Part shown: positions 25,324 through 32,814 of the stretch, in pieces | Layout of the letters: each line of letters begins with the position of its first letter | How positions within the stretch are numbered: position 1 is the first letter of the stretch | Source of the DNA: JBGSYN01 sp041750975 | GTDB taxonomy: Bacteria; Pseudomonadota; Alphaproteobacteria; Geminicoccales; Geminicoccaceae | Length of the DNA: 64,000 bases | Reading direction: 5' to 3' | NCBI GenBank assembly: GCA_041750975.1 | Contig: JBGSYN010000103.1 | Location: forward strand, 8,518 to 72,517 | Program-made: the position numbers and the translations under genes | Notes under the pieces: generated by a model | What the model saw: only the letters and a program-made list of their open reading frames with translations | Told to the model about the DNA's origin: nothing | Databases searched by the model: none

Positions 25324-26613
25324 TTAAGCTCCTTCCGCCTGACGGATCTCTTCCCTTAGATCGCGCTGTGTTTTTGCGTCGATTTCGAAGCCCCGCACCA
25401 AAATGGTTGCAACTCCCTTAAAGAGTACGGGAACGAGACCGTAGAGGATTGCCAGACCGAGCAATTGATTGTCGCCGTTCGCACCTTCGGTCTTGAAGCC
25501 GATCAGCTCCAGTGTCGGGAAGGCCAGACCGACCGCGCACGCCAGCGCCAGCTTGGTCGCCATGCTCCATATGGCGAAGAAGAGCCCGGTGCGCCGCCGC
25601 CCCGAGCGGAGCCGGTCGAGGTCGACGACATCGGCCTGCATCGCCGATGGCAGGGCCAGATCGGCGCCGAGGCTGAGGCCCGAAAGGGCGCAAATAATGC
25701 CGAACAGGATAACATCGCCCTTGCCGAGCCAGGGCACCCAAACGAAGATTGCGCAGGCCCAGAGCATCGACGCCATCCAGGCCCGGTGTTTGCCGATGCT
25801 GCGGCTCAGCCATAGCCAGAACGGCACGGCGAGCACGCCGCTGCCGAAATAGATCACGAGCAGGATGCCGGATTGCGACGACGCGTTCAGGACATGGGTG
25901 ACGAACAACAGGAAGAGCGTGGCCGGCAGACCGTTGGCGATGCCGTTGAGCAGGTATGCCAGAACAAGCCGCTTGAAGGGCCGGTTCTGCCAGGCTGTCT
26001 TCAGACCTTCCTTGAATCCGACCTGCTTTTTCTGGACGTACTGGGTGTCGGGCAGGGCGATCAGCAAGGGCACCAGCGTCAGCGGCAGGCCGATAGCGAC
26101 GACCGCAAAGATCAGCCTGAGCGCTTCGCCCGAGCTGGGCTCGACCCCGGTGAGTGCGGGAAGTGCCGCGGCCAGCATGATGCCCACAATCACCAGGCCC
26201 TCCCGTACCGAGGTGATCCGGGTGCGTTCATCGTAGTCGCCGGAAAGTTCCGCACCCCAGGCGGCATAGGCCAGGAGGATGGCGGTCCAGGCAAGATAGG
26301 CGAGCGAGGACCATAGAAAGAGATAGATCGCAGTGGCGCTGTCGCCCGGCACGAACAGCATATAGCTCGAGAAGAGAAGCAGCGGGGCCGCCAGTGCCAG
26401 CCAGGGACGGCGCTGACCGTATCGGCCCTTGGTGCGATCGGAAAGTTCGCCCAGGAGCGGGTCCGTGAACGTGTCGATCACCCGCGCCAGAAGGAGAACG
26501 GCGCCGACGCTTGCGAGGCCGAGGCCGAGATGCTCCGCATAAAATGTGGGCAGATAGACGTAGAGCGGCAGATTGAGGGCGGCGAGCGGCACGGCGAGGC
26601 CGCCATAGATCAT
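25324..26613 (-). CDS. MFS transporter, GPH/MFS_2 type
   Basis: A 429-residue 12-helix transporter of the glycoside-pentoside-hexuronide type: LYVYLPTFYAEHLGLGLASVG at the N-terminus, DTFTDPLLGELSDRTKGRYG (conserved D-x-x-x-D-P and R-x-G motif), RRPWLALAAPLLLFSS. MFS_2 proteins carry sugars or lysolipids; with a fatty-acid-modifying operon, lipid handling is plausible (inference). Start at ATG 26613 fits the family; a longer frame starting at 26769 would overlap cfa by 100 bp. It follows cfa in the operon. Confidence 0.85.
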   Translation of the reverse strand: MIYGGLAVPLAALNLPLYVYLPTFYAEHLGLGLASVGAVLLLARVIDTFTDPLLGELSDRTKGRYGQRRPWLALAAPLLLFSSYMLFVPGDSATAIYLFLWSSLAYLAWTAILLAYAAWGAELSGDYDERTRITSVREGLVIVGIMLAAALPALTGVEPSSGEALRLIFAVVAIGLPLTLVPLLIALPDTQYVQKKQVGFKEGLKTAWQNRPFKRLVLAYLLNGIANGLPATLFLLFVTHVLNASSQSGILLVIYFGSGVLAVPFWLWLSRSIGKHRAWMASMLWACAIFVWVPWLGKGDVILFGIICALSGLSLGADLALPSAMQADVVDLDRLRSGRRRTGLFFAIWSMATKLALACAVGLAFPTLELIGFKTEGANGDNQLLGLAILYGLVPVLFKGVATILVRGFEIDAKTQRDLREEIRQAEGA

Positions 26614-26669
26614 GACCTTCGGCCAGGAGAGCGGTGCCGGTCCTGCCTCGGTCGGACTATTTGACGAGT

Positions 26670-27926
26670 TCAGCGCGCGCGCCCGGACGATGGTGCGACT
26701 ACGAATTGCGACACCTCGGTCGCCCCATTCGTGAAACCGGTCTCGCAATAGCAAAGGTAGTAGCGCCAAAGCCTCCTAAACGTCTCGTCGAAGCCCTGCG
26801 CTTCGAGGTCGCGCCAACCGGCTTCGAACCGTTCAAGCCACAGCCCCAGCGTGCGGGCATAGTCGGCGCCGAAGCTATGGCGGTCCACGATTTGAAGGCG
26901 GGCCGCCGACAGCACCCCTGCCAGTGCGGAAGGTGAAGGCAGCATGCCGCCTGGAAAAATATAGCGCTGAATGAAGTCGGGGCCGCCTCTGTATTCGTCG
27001 AAATGCTCATCGTCGATCGTGATGATCTGAAGCCCGGCCCGGCCGTCGGGCTTCAGCCGCTCTCGCAGCTTCGAGAAGAAAGCCTGCCAGTATTCTTCGC
27101 CCACGGCCTCGAACATCTCGATCGAGGCGATCCGGTCGAAGCTCCCTTCGATGTCGCGATAGTCCTGCAATCGAACCTCGATACGATCCTCGAGGCCGGC
27201 ATCGCGAACCCGGCGGCGGGCCAGATCGAGCTGCGCTTTGGAGACGGTAACGGCCGTGACCTCGGCGCCGAATTCCTTGGCCGCCAGAATAGCGAAACCG
27301 CCCCAGCCGCAACCGATCTCGAGCAGTTTTTGGCCGGGCCTGAGATCGATTCTTCGGCAAAGTTCGCGGTACTTGGCGAGTTGGGCCGCCTCCAGGTCCG
27401 CAGCGCCGCTGCCGAAATAGGCGGAGGAATAGGTCAGCGAGGGATCGAGCCAGGCTGCATAGAAATCATTGCCGAGATCGTAATGGGCCCTGATGTTGCG
27501 GCGGCTGCCGGCGCGGCTGTTGCGTCGCAGCCAGTGCAACGCGCGGCCGCCGGCGCGGCTCAGCGCGTTGCCATGATAGTTCTCGACCCAGCTCTTGCGG
27601 TTGCGGTCGAGCAAAACGAGCAACCTTGCGAGGTCCGGCGTATCCCAGTCGCCGTCGATGTAACTTTCGGCGAAGCCGATAGCGCCGCGCATGATGAAAC
27701 GCCTGACGAAGCGTGTGTCCCGGATCTCCATGGTAGCATTGAGTTCGGGCTCGATGGTCCCAGGAAAGAAATGCTCGGCGCCATCGGGCATGGTTACCCG
27801 CAAGGTGCCTGTGGTGTGGCGCGAGCCCAGGGCAAGAACCAGGGCTTCTTCGAACCTGCCGCCCCGCCGCATATAGCGCTTTCGCGGTGACCCGAGCCTA
27901 GTTTTGAGGAGCGTTTGATTTGCCAT
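26670..27926 (-). CDS. Cyclopropane-fatty-acyl-phospholipid synthase-like methyltransferase
   Basis: A 418-residue protein of the CFA synthase family. SAM-binding motif LLEIGCGWGGFAILAAKEFG, the AHYDLGNDFYAAWLDPSLTYS block that precedes it, EMFEAVGEEYWQAFF and the C-terminal GWRDLEAQGFDETFRRLWRY are all present. The enzyme methylates double bonds of membrane phospholipid acyl chains with SAM, giving cyclopropane or, in the related furan-fatty-acid pathway, methylated chains. Start at ATG 27926 overlaps the DUF1365 stop by 1 nt (TAATG). Which product is formed cannot be told from sequence alone. Confidence 0.92.
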   Translation of the reverse strand: MANQTLLKTRLGSPRKRYMRRGGRFEEALVLALGSRHTTGTLRVTMPDGAEHFFPGTIEPELNATMEIRDTRFVRRFIMRGAIGFAESYIDGDWDTPDLARLLVLLDRNRKSWVENYHGNALSRAGGRALHWLRRNSRAGSRRNIRAHYDLGNDFYAAWLDPSLTYSSAYFGSGAADLEAAQLAKYRELCRRIDLRPGQKLLEIGCGWGGFAILAAKEFGAEVTAVTVSKAQLDLARRRVRDAGLEDRIEVRLQDYRDIEGSFDRIASIEMFEAVGEEYWQAFFSKLRERLKPDGRAGLQIITIDDEHFDEYRGGPDFIQRYIFPGGMLPSPSALAGVLSAARLQIVDRHSFGADYARTLGLWLERFEAGWRDLEAQGFDETFRRLWRYYLCYCETGFTNGATEVSQFVVAPSSGRAR

Positions 27927-28696
27927 TACCCGGTCCCTGGATTGATTCGTTGACGGTCGAAAAGGCGCTTGGGGTAGTATTTGGCACCTTTGAGCCACAG
28001 CCGGAACGCTTCGAAATGGATGCCGGCAATGACTTTCGCGGTCAAAAAGCCGGTTCGAACGACTGCCTGAAGCAACTGCATGTCGCTCAAAGTCTGCCGC
28101 TCGCCGGTTTGCACCGCCACCATTCGATTGCCGGCTTCGTCGCTGAAATCAATGGAAATGAGCAGGTTCCGTCCGGGCCGCCTGGTGGTGAAGCGGTAGC
28201 TTCCCGACACGTCCATGAAGGGCGAGACGTAGAATTCCTTGGCGCAACGATGCCTCAACGTTTCGGACCTGGCGTGACCGGCAACGTCGAAGACGTAGCA
28301 ATGCTGCCCGCCGAAGGTGTTCTTGACCTCGTAGATGACGGCCCGGAGCGAGCCCTCGCCATCCTCGCAGAAATAGGCGCTGAGTGGATTGAAGACGTAA
28401 CCGAGCACGCGCGGGAAACTGAGCAACAGGATGCGGGGCCGTTCCAGAAGAATGCCGGCGGCTTCGAGTGTCGCCAGGACCCAAGGTTTCAGCTCGGTCC
28501 CGTCCCTTGGGCCATGGTCGCGATTGTCGAAGCTGACGAGATTGCGCCGTTGTAGCGAGAACCACCGAAGCTTGCGATCGAGGCTCGCCAGTTCATCGAG
28601 ATCGATGAGCAGGGAGAAAACCGAATAGACGAACCGGTGATCGATCGGCGAACGGCGATGATGCATCACCGAACCAAGATAAATAGCGGAATTCAT
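27926..28696 (-). CDS. DUF1365 family protein
   Basis: A 256-residue protein with the DUF1365 pattern: SAIYLGSVMHHRRSPIDHRF, FSLLIDLDELASL, RILLLSFPRVLGYVFNPLSA and SPFMDVSGSYRF. The family is cytoplasmic, of unknown mechanism, and is nearly always found between an FAD oxidoreductase and a Cfa-like gene, as here. Start ATG 28696 lies 4 bp after the upstream stop. No ribosome site, so translation is probably coupled. Confidence 0.94.
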   Translation of the reverse strand: MNSAIYLGSVMHHRRSPIDHRFVYSVFSLLIDLDELASLDRKLRWFSLQRRNLVSFDNRDHGPRDGTELKPWVLATLEAAGILLERPRILLLSFPRVLGYVFNPLSAYFCEDGEGSLRAVIYEVKNTFGGQHCYVFDVAGHARSETLRHRCAKEFYVSPFMDVSGSYRFTTRRPGRNLLISIDFSDEAGNRMVAVQTGERQTLSDMQLLQAVVRTGFLTAKVIAGIHFEAFRLWLKGAKYYPKRLFDRQRINPGTG

Positions 28697-28700
28697 CGGA

Positions 28701-30038
28701 TCAGGAGGGAAGTGCCGCTGCCTGATCGGGAAAGGCCATGGCACCTGAGCTCCGCTTGGGAGACAGGTCTTCCCAGGGAACCCGCGCGCCCAGGGCTCGT
28801 GCCGCATCGAGCGCCGATACTAGCCCGTCTTCGTGAAAACCATAGCCTAGCCAGGCGCCGGCGAACCAGACCCGGTCCTGTCCCTGCAGTTTCTTCAGCG
28901 CCGTCTGGCCGGCATGCGCCTCGCTATCGAGGACCGGATGATCGTAGTCGAAGCGGGCGAAAACCTTGGAAGGGTCGGGCTCCTCGAGGGGATTGAGGGT
29001 CACGAAAAGCGGACAATTCAAGTCGATATTCTGCAACAGGTTCATCCAATAGGTCGCGGAAACCCGCGTATCCTTGTGGTCGATCGAGGCGGCATTGGCA
29101 GCGGCGTAGTTCCAACTCGCCCAGACAGCACGGCGTGTCGGCATGAGTTTGGCGTCGCGATGCAGGATGGCATGATTGGGCTGGAAGCGAATTGCCGCAA
29201 GCGCCTGCTTCTCGGCCTCGTTGGCATCGGCAAGCAGATCCAGACATTGATCGGCATGGCAGGCGAGAACGATCTGGTCGAAACGCCTGGTCTCGCCATT
29301 CCTGTCGACCAGTTCGATACCGTCATCCTTGCGCCGGACCGCGCGCGGTCGGTGTTCGAGTTCGATACGTCCGAGCAGAGGTGCTGCAAGTTTCCGCACA
29401 TAATTGATCGACCCGCCCGTGACGGTGCGCCACTGCGGATGCCGGCCGATATCCAAAAGCCCGTGATTGGCGAAGAAACGCAGAAAACTTGCGCTGGGGT
29501 AATCCAGGATCTGGGCGCAGGGGGCCGACCAGATCGACGCCGCCATCGGCAGCAGATAATAATGTCTGAAGCTTTTGGTGAACCCATGGGTATCGAGGAA
29601 CTGCAGCAGTGTCTCGCCCTGGCTGTCGTTGCGCTGCAGGGCGGCCTTGCCGAGGCGGCAGAAGCGTCCGAAATCCTTGATCATGTGCAGGAAAGAAGGC
29701 CGGAACAGGTTGCGCTTTTGCGCAAAAAGGGAAGAGAGGGCGCTGCCGGCATATTCGATGCGGCCGCCGTCGATGCTGGCGGAAAACGACATATTGCTGG
29801 CTTCGGTCGTGACGTTCAGATGATCGAACAGCCGCACCAGATTCGGATAATTAGGCTCGTTGTAGACGATAAAGCCGGTGTCGACGTCGATCCTGACGCC
29901 ATCATAGTCGATGGTCGCCGTGTTGCTGTGTCCGCCGATGCGCGCCGATTTTTCGAAAACAGTGACATCATGGCGGGCACTCAACAACCAGGCGGTTGTC
30001 AGACCTGAAATTCCAGTACCGATGACGGCAATACGCAA
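28701..30038 (-). CDS. FAD-dependent oxidoreductase (amine-oxidase/desaturase-like)
   Basis: A 445-residue flavoprotein. The dinucleotide-binding motif IAVIGTGISGLTTAWLL and the following VTVFEKSARIGGHSNT place it in the phytoene-desaturase/amine-oxidase-like class; DTGFIVYNEPNYPNLVRLF is typical of the subfamily encoded with DUF1365 and Cfa. In Rhodobacter the equivalent gene is implicated in making modified membrane fatty acids under singlet-oxygen stress (from memory). First gene of a five-gene operon. A candidate ECF promoter lies about 140 nt upstream. Confidence 0.92.
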   Translation of the reverse strand: MRIAVIGTGISGLTTAWLLSARHDVTVFEKSARIGGHSNTATIDYDGVRIDVDTGFIVYNEPNYPNLVRLFDHLNVTTEASNMSFSASIDGGRIEYAGSALSSLFAQKRNLFRPSFLHMIKDFGRFCRLGKAALQRNDSQGETLLQFLDTHGFTKSFRHYYLLPMAASIWSAPCAQILDYPSASFLRFFANHGLLDIGRHPQWRTVTGGSINYVRKLAAPLLGRIELEHRPRAVRRKDDGIELVDRNGETRRFDQIVLACHADQCLDLLADANEAEKQALAAIRFQPNHAILHRDAKLMPTRRAVWASWNYAAANAASIDHKDTRVSATYWMNLLQNIDLNCPLFVTLNPLEEPDPSKVFARFDYDHPVLDSEAHAGQTALKKLQGQDRVWFAGAWLGYGFHEDGLVSALDAARALGARVPWEDLSPKRSSGAMAFPDQAAALPS

Positions 30039-30179
30039 GCTTATGCTCTCCCGAACATTTTACGATCCGAGGGTGAATAATGTAACGATGCGATCGGAGA
30101 TAGGGGTGGCGATCGCAGGACGCGGGGGAGGACGAACCTGCGACCGCCGAGCCGAAGTCTTGTGACTGTCCGGCATTTG

Positions 30180-30209
30180 CCTATACGGAGGTTGTCCGCA
30201 GGTAGATCA
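30180..30209 (-). promoter_or_regulatory. Candidate sigma-E/ECF-type promoter for the FAD oxidoreductase operon
   Basis: On the minus strand TGATCT (30209-30204) is followed after 18 nt by TATAGG (30185-30180). This resembles the TGATC ... TA(A/T)-type promoters of the RpoE/ChrR regulon in Rhodobacter. The -10 match is imperfect and no sigma factor is encoded in the window. Confidence 0.25.
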
Positions 30210-30232
30210 GCGTCGCAGCGACTAAGGTGCGA

Positions 30233-31006
30233 TCAAATACGCTCCCCGCCCTGCAGCGGCGAGAATCGAACCGGCAAGTAGCGCCGCTCGCGCAGCGATC
30301 CGTCCGCCCTGCGGGTCAAGACGGTGAGGAATTGCGGGCCGTCCGAGGGTCCCAAAGGTGCTACAATCCGGCCGTCCGGGGCCAGTTGAGCCAAGAGCGG
30401 CGAAGGCACCACGTCGATAGCTTCCTTGATCACGATAACGTCAAAGGGCGATTCCTCCCGCCAGCCGAAATAGCCGTCGCCCTGACGCACATGCGCATTG
30501 GCGACGCCCTGTGCCTTCAGGGCCGCCTGCGCGCTTCCGGCAAGTTCGGGGATCAACTCGACACTGAACACCTCGGCACCGAGTCTCGCCATGATCGCTG
30601 CGTGATATCCGGCCCCCGTCCCGGTCTCGAAGATCCGGTCATCCGGCTTGATTGCGGCAAGTTCCGTCATCAGCGCGACGAGAAAGGGGGCCGCGAGGTT
30701 CTGCTCCGGATGGATCGGCAACGGATAAGGCGCATAGGCATAGGGGCGCAGGATCTCCGGAACGAAGGCATGGCGCGGCACCGCTCTCATGGCGTCGAGC
30801 ACGGCTGCGGAAATCGTCTCGACGCCGGTTGCCGCTGCCGTCAGCCTGGCTTCTTCGGCAAGCCAGGCCACCATCGCCTCACGTTCGATACGATAGGAAT
30901 TCCGATCGTCGCCATTCTGCACCGGACCTGACTGTGCTCTGACGCCGTGAACCGGACCCGCGACCATGACTGCCAGTACCAAGAGAAAACCACTGAAAAG
31001 GCGCAT
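30233..31006 (-). CDS. Exported protein-L-isoaspartate O-methyltransferase-like protein
   Basis: A 257-residue PCMT-family protein with a signal peptide (MRLFSGFLLVLAVMVAGPVHG). The SAM motif reads RIFETGTGAGYHAAIMARLG, and HAFVPEILRPYAYAPYPLPI and EQNLAAPFLVALMTEL match the substrate-side helices. Normal PCMT is cytoplasmic and repairs isoaspartate. An exported form is unusual because SAM is not known to be available in the periplasm. Start ATG 31006 has GGAGGT with 6-nt spacing. Divergent from gpsA. Confidence 0.87.
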   Translation of the reverse strand: MRLFSGFLLVLAVMVAGPVHGVRAQSGPVQNGDDRNSYRIEREAMVAWLAEEARLTAAATGVETISAAVLDAMRAVPRHAFVPEILRPYAYAPYPLPIHPEQNLAAPFLVALMTELAAIKPDDRIFETGTGAGYHAAIMARLGAEVFSVELIPELAGSAQAALKAQGVANAHVRQGDGYFGWREESPFDVIVIKEAIDVVPSPLLAQLAPDGRIVAPLGPSDGPQFLTVLTRRADGSLRERRYLPVRFSPLQGGERI

Positions 31007-31199
31007 GATCCGACCTCCGGAGGTAGAGTGAGCATCGCCGAAGGGATGGCTGCAAGCGCCCTTGCCGTTATGCCTTGGAACGGCGGGCGGTCTCAGGACA
31101 GGGAAAGCTTGCGCGATCGGCACAGAGGTTTGAAGAGGGATTCGACAAGGTCACGGGCCATGAGCAGATTTTTTCGCCATCAATTCGGAGGTCTGCCCA

Positions 31200-32198
31200 A
31201 TGGCAGCGAACGTCAGTACGATAACCATCGTCGGAGCCGGGGCCTGGGGCACGGCACTGGCGCAGAGCATCGCCCTGGGTGGCGGCGTGCCGTTGCTTTG
31301 GACCCGCGATCCTGCTCAGGCCCGGCTCATGCGGGAGACCCGGACCAATCCCCGCTATCTCGAGGGCGTCGAACTCCGCCCGGAAATCGCCGTGACCAGT
31401 GAGGCGGCCGACCTCGCCGCGGCCGATGTGATGCTGCTGGCCGTTCCCGTCCAGACCATGCGCGAAGTCCTAGGCGACCATTCTTTCACCGCTCCGGTCA
31501 TTGTCAGTTGCGGCAAGGGGCTGGAACGCCGGTCGGGGCAGCGGCCGACCGAAGTCATTCGGGCGTGCCGTGCCGGAGTCGAAGCGGCCGCCTTGAGCGG
31601 TCCGTCCTTTGCGGGCGAAGTGGCGCGAGGCCAGCCCACCGGGCTCAGTCTGGCAAGCGACAGTCTCGCCACGGCCCGGCGGCTGGCGTCGACGCTCGGC
31701 CATGCGCACCTTCGCCTCTATCCGAGCGACGATCTGATCGGTGTCGAACTCGGCGGCGCTCTCAAGAATGTCCTGGCGATCGCGGCTGGGGTCGTCATGG
31801 GAATGGACCTCGGCGAGAACGCCCGGGCCACGCTGATCTGCCGAGGTCTTGCGGAGATCACGCGGCTTGCAGTCGCCGAAGGGGCGCGCGTCGAGACCTT
31901 GATGGGACTTGCCGGCCTCGGCGACATCCTGCTGACCGCAACCAGCCTGACCTCGCGCAATACCCGTCTGGGGTTCGATCTGGCCCGGCATCGCCGGACC
32001 TCGAACGATCTCGCCGAGGGACGGCACACGGCAACGGTCGCCTGCGCTCTGGCCGACAAGCATGGGCTGGAGATGCCGGTGACCCAAACCGTCCGGAACG
32101 TCATCGAGGGCAATCTGGACATCGATGCGGCAATCGAAGACCTGCTCAGCCGACCCTTGCCGGAGGTCGAATTGTCGGTGCCTGCAAGAGCCGGTTGA
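31200..32198 (+). CDS. gpsA: Glycerol-3-phosphate dehydrogenase [NAD(P)+]
   Basis: A 332-residue GpsA. N-terminal ITIVGAGAWGTALAQSIAL binds NAD(P); the catalytic Lys is in ELGGALKNVLAIAAGV; further family blocks are SGPSFAGEVARGQPTG, ARATLICRGLAEITRL and MGLAGLGDILLTATS. It reduces dihydroxyacetone phosphate to sn-glycerol-3-phosphate for phospholipid synthesis. GGAGGT ribosome site 7 nt before the ATG. The stop touches that of the converging HhH membrane protein gene. Confidence 0.97.
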   Translation: MAANVSTITIVGAGAWGTALAQSIALGGGVPLLWTRDPAQARLMRETRTNPRYLEGVELRPEIAVTSEAADLAAADVMLLAVPVQTMREVLGDHSFTAPVIVSCGKGLERRSGQRPTEVIRACRAGVEAAALSGPSFAGEVARGQPTGLSLASDSLATARRLASTLGHAHLRLYPSDDLIGVELGGALKNVLAIAAGVVMGMDLGENARATLICRGLAEITRLAVAEGARVETLMGLAGLGDILLTATSLTSRNTRLGFDLARHRRTSNDLAEGRHTATVACALADKHGLEMPVTQTVRNVIEGNLDIDAAIEDLLSRPLPEVELSVPARAG

Positions 32199-32723
32199 CT
32201 ATGCCACCATCGCGCGTGCGGCATCGCGCCAGGCCATCAAATCGACGGGCCCGCGCGCATCGATCTTATCTCGAATGGCTTCGATCTCACCCTCGTCGAG
32301 CCGGGCCAGATCGTCGATCGAGGCGATACCGACTTCACCGAGCTTGCCGGCAAGCACCTTGCCGATGCCCTTGATCTGCGTAAGGTCGGAAGCAGGCGTG
32401 AGAGTGACTCGCGGTGTCGCGTCGGTCGCGGGTTCGCTTCGAAGCGATACACCTTCGACGGCGCGATGCTCCGCAAGATCGGACTCCATCGTCTTTTTTT
32501 CCGTATCCTGCGACGTCATTTGCTCCTGAAGATCGCGCAGCTTCGTCTTGGTTTCCTCATGAGCGGCATCGGCACGCTTCACCTCGGCTTCGATATGCTT
32601 GAGTTTGCGCTCCCAGCCTTCCGAGACTTCCTGGAGCTTCCGGACGCCGCGTTGTTCCGCCAGATACCAACCGACAGCGCCGCCGATGATGAGCCCGGCG
32701 AGCAAAAGTAAGAGGATCTCCAT
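32199..32723 (-). CDS. Membrane-anchored coiled-coil protein with C-terminal helix-hairpin-helix
   Basis: A 174-residue protein: one membrane helix (residues 3-22, LLLLLAGLIIGGAVGWYLA), a charged coiled coil (about residues 28-85), then an HhH/DUF4332-like domain, LTQIKGIGKVLAGKLGEVGI followed by IDDLARLDEGEIEAI. The same HhH domain occurs in proteins annotated as 5' nuclease-like and at the ends of ribosomal protein L21. It may tether DNA or RNA to the membrane; no enzymatic residues seen. Converges on gpsA. Confidence 0.8.
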   Translation of the reverse strand: MEILLLLLAGLIIGGAVGWYLAEQRGVRKLQEVSEGWERKLKHIEAEVKRADAAHEETKTKLRDLQEQMTSQDTEKKTMESDLAEHRAVEGVSLRSEPATDATPRVTLTPASDLTQIKGIGKVLAGKLGEVGIASIDDLARLDEGEIEAIRDKIDARGPVDLMAWRDAARAMVA

Positions 32724-32814
32724 CGTTCACGCTCCCTCGTCAAAGGACCCATTTCATGGCCAGCCGGCTTTCGAACAATTGCAACTCGAACTTTCTATTC
32801 GATTAACGCCCTGA

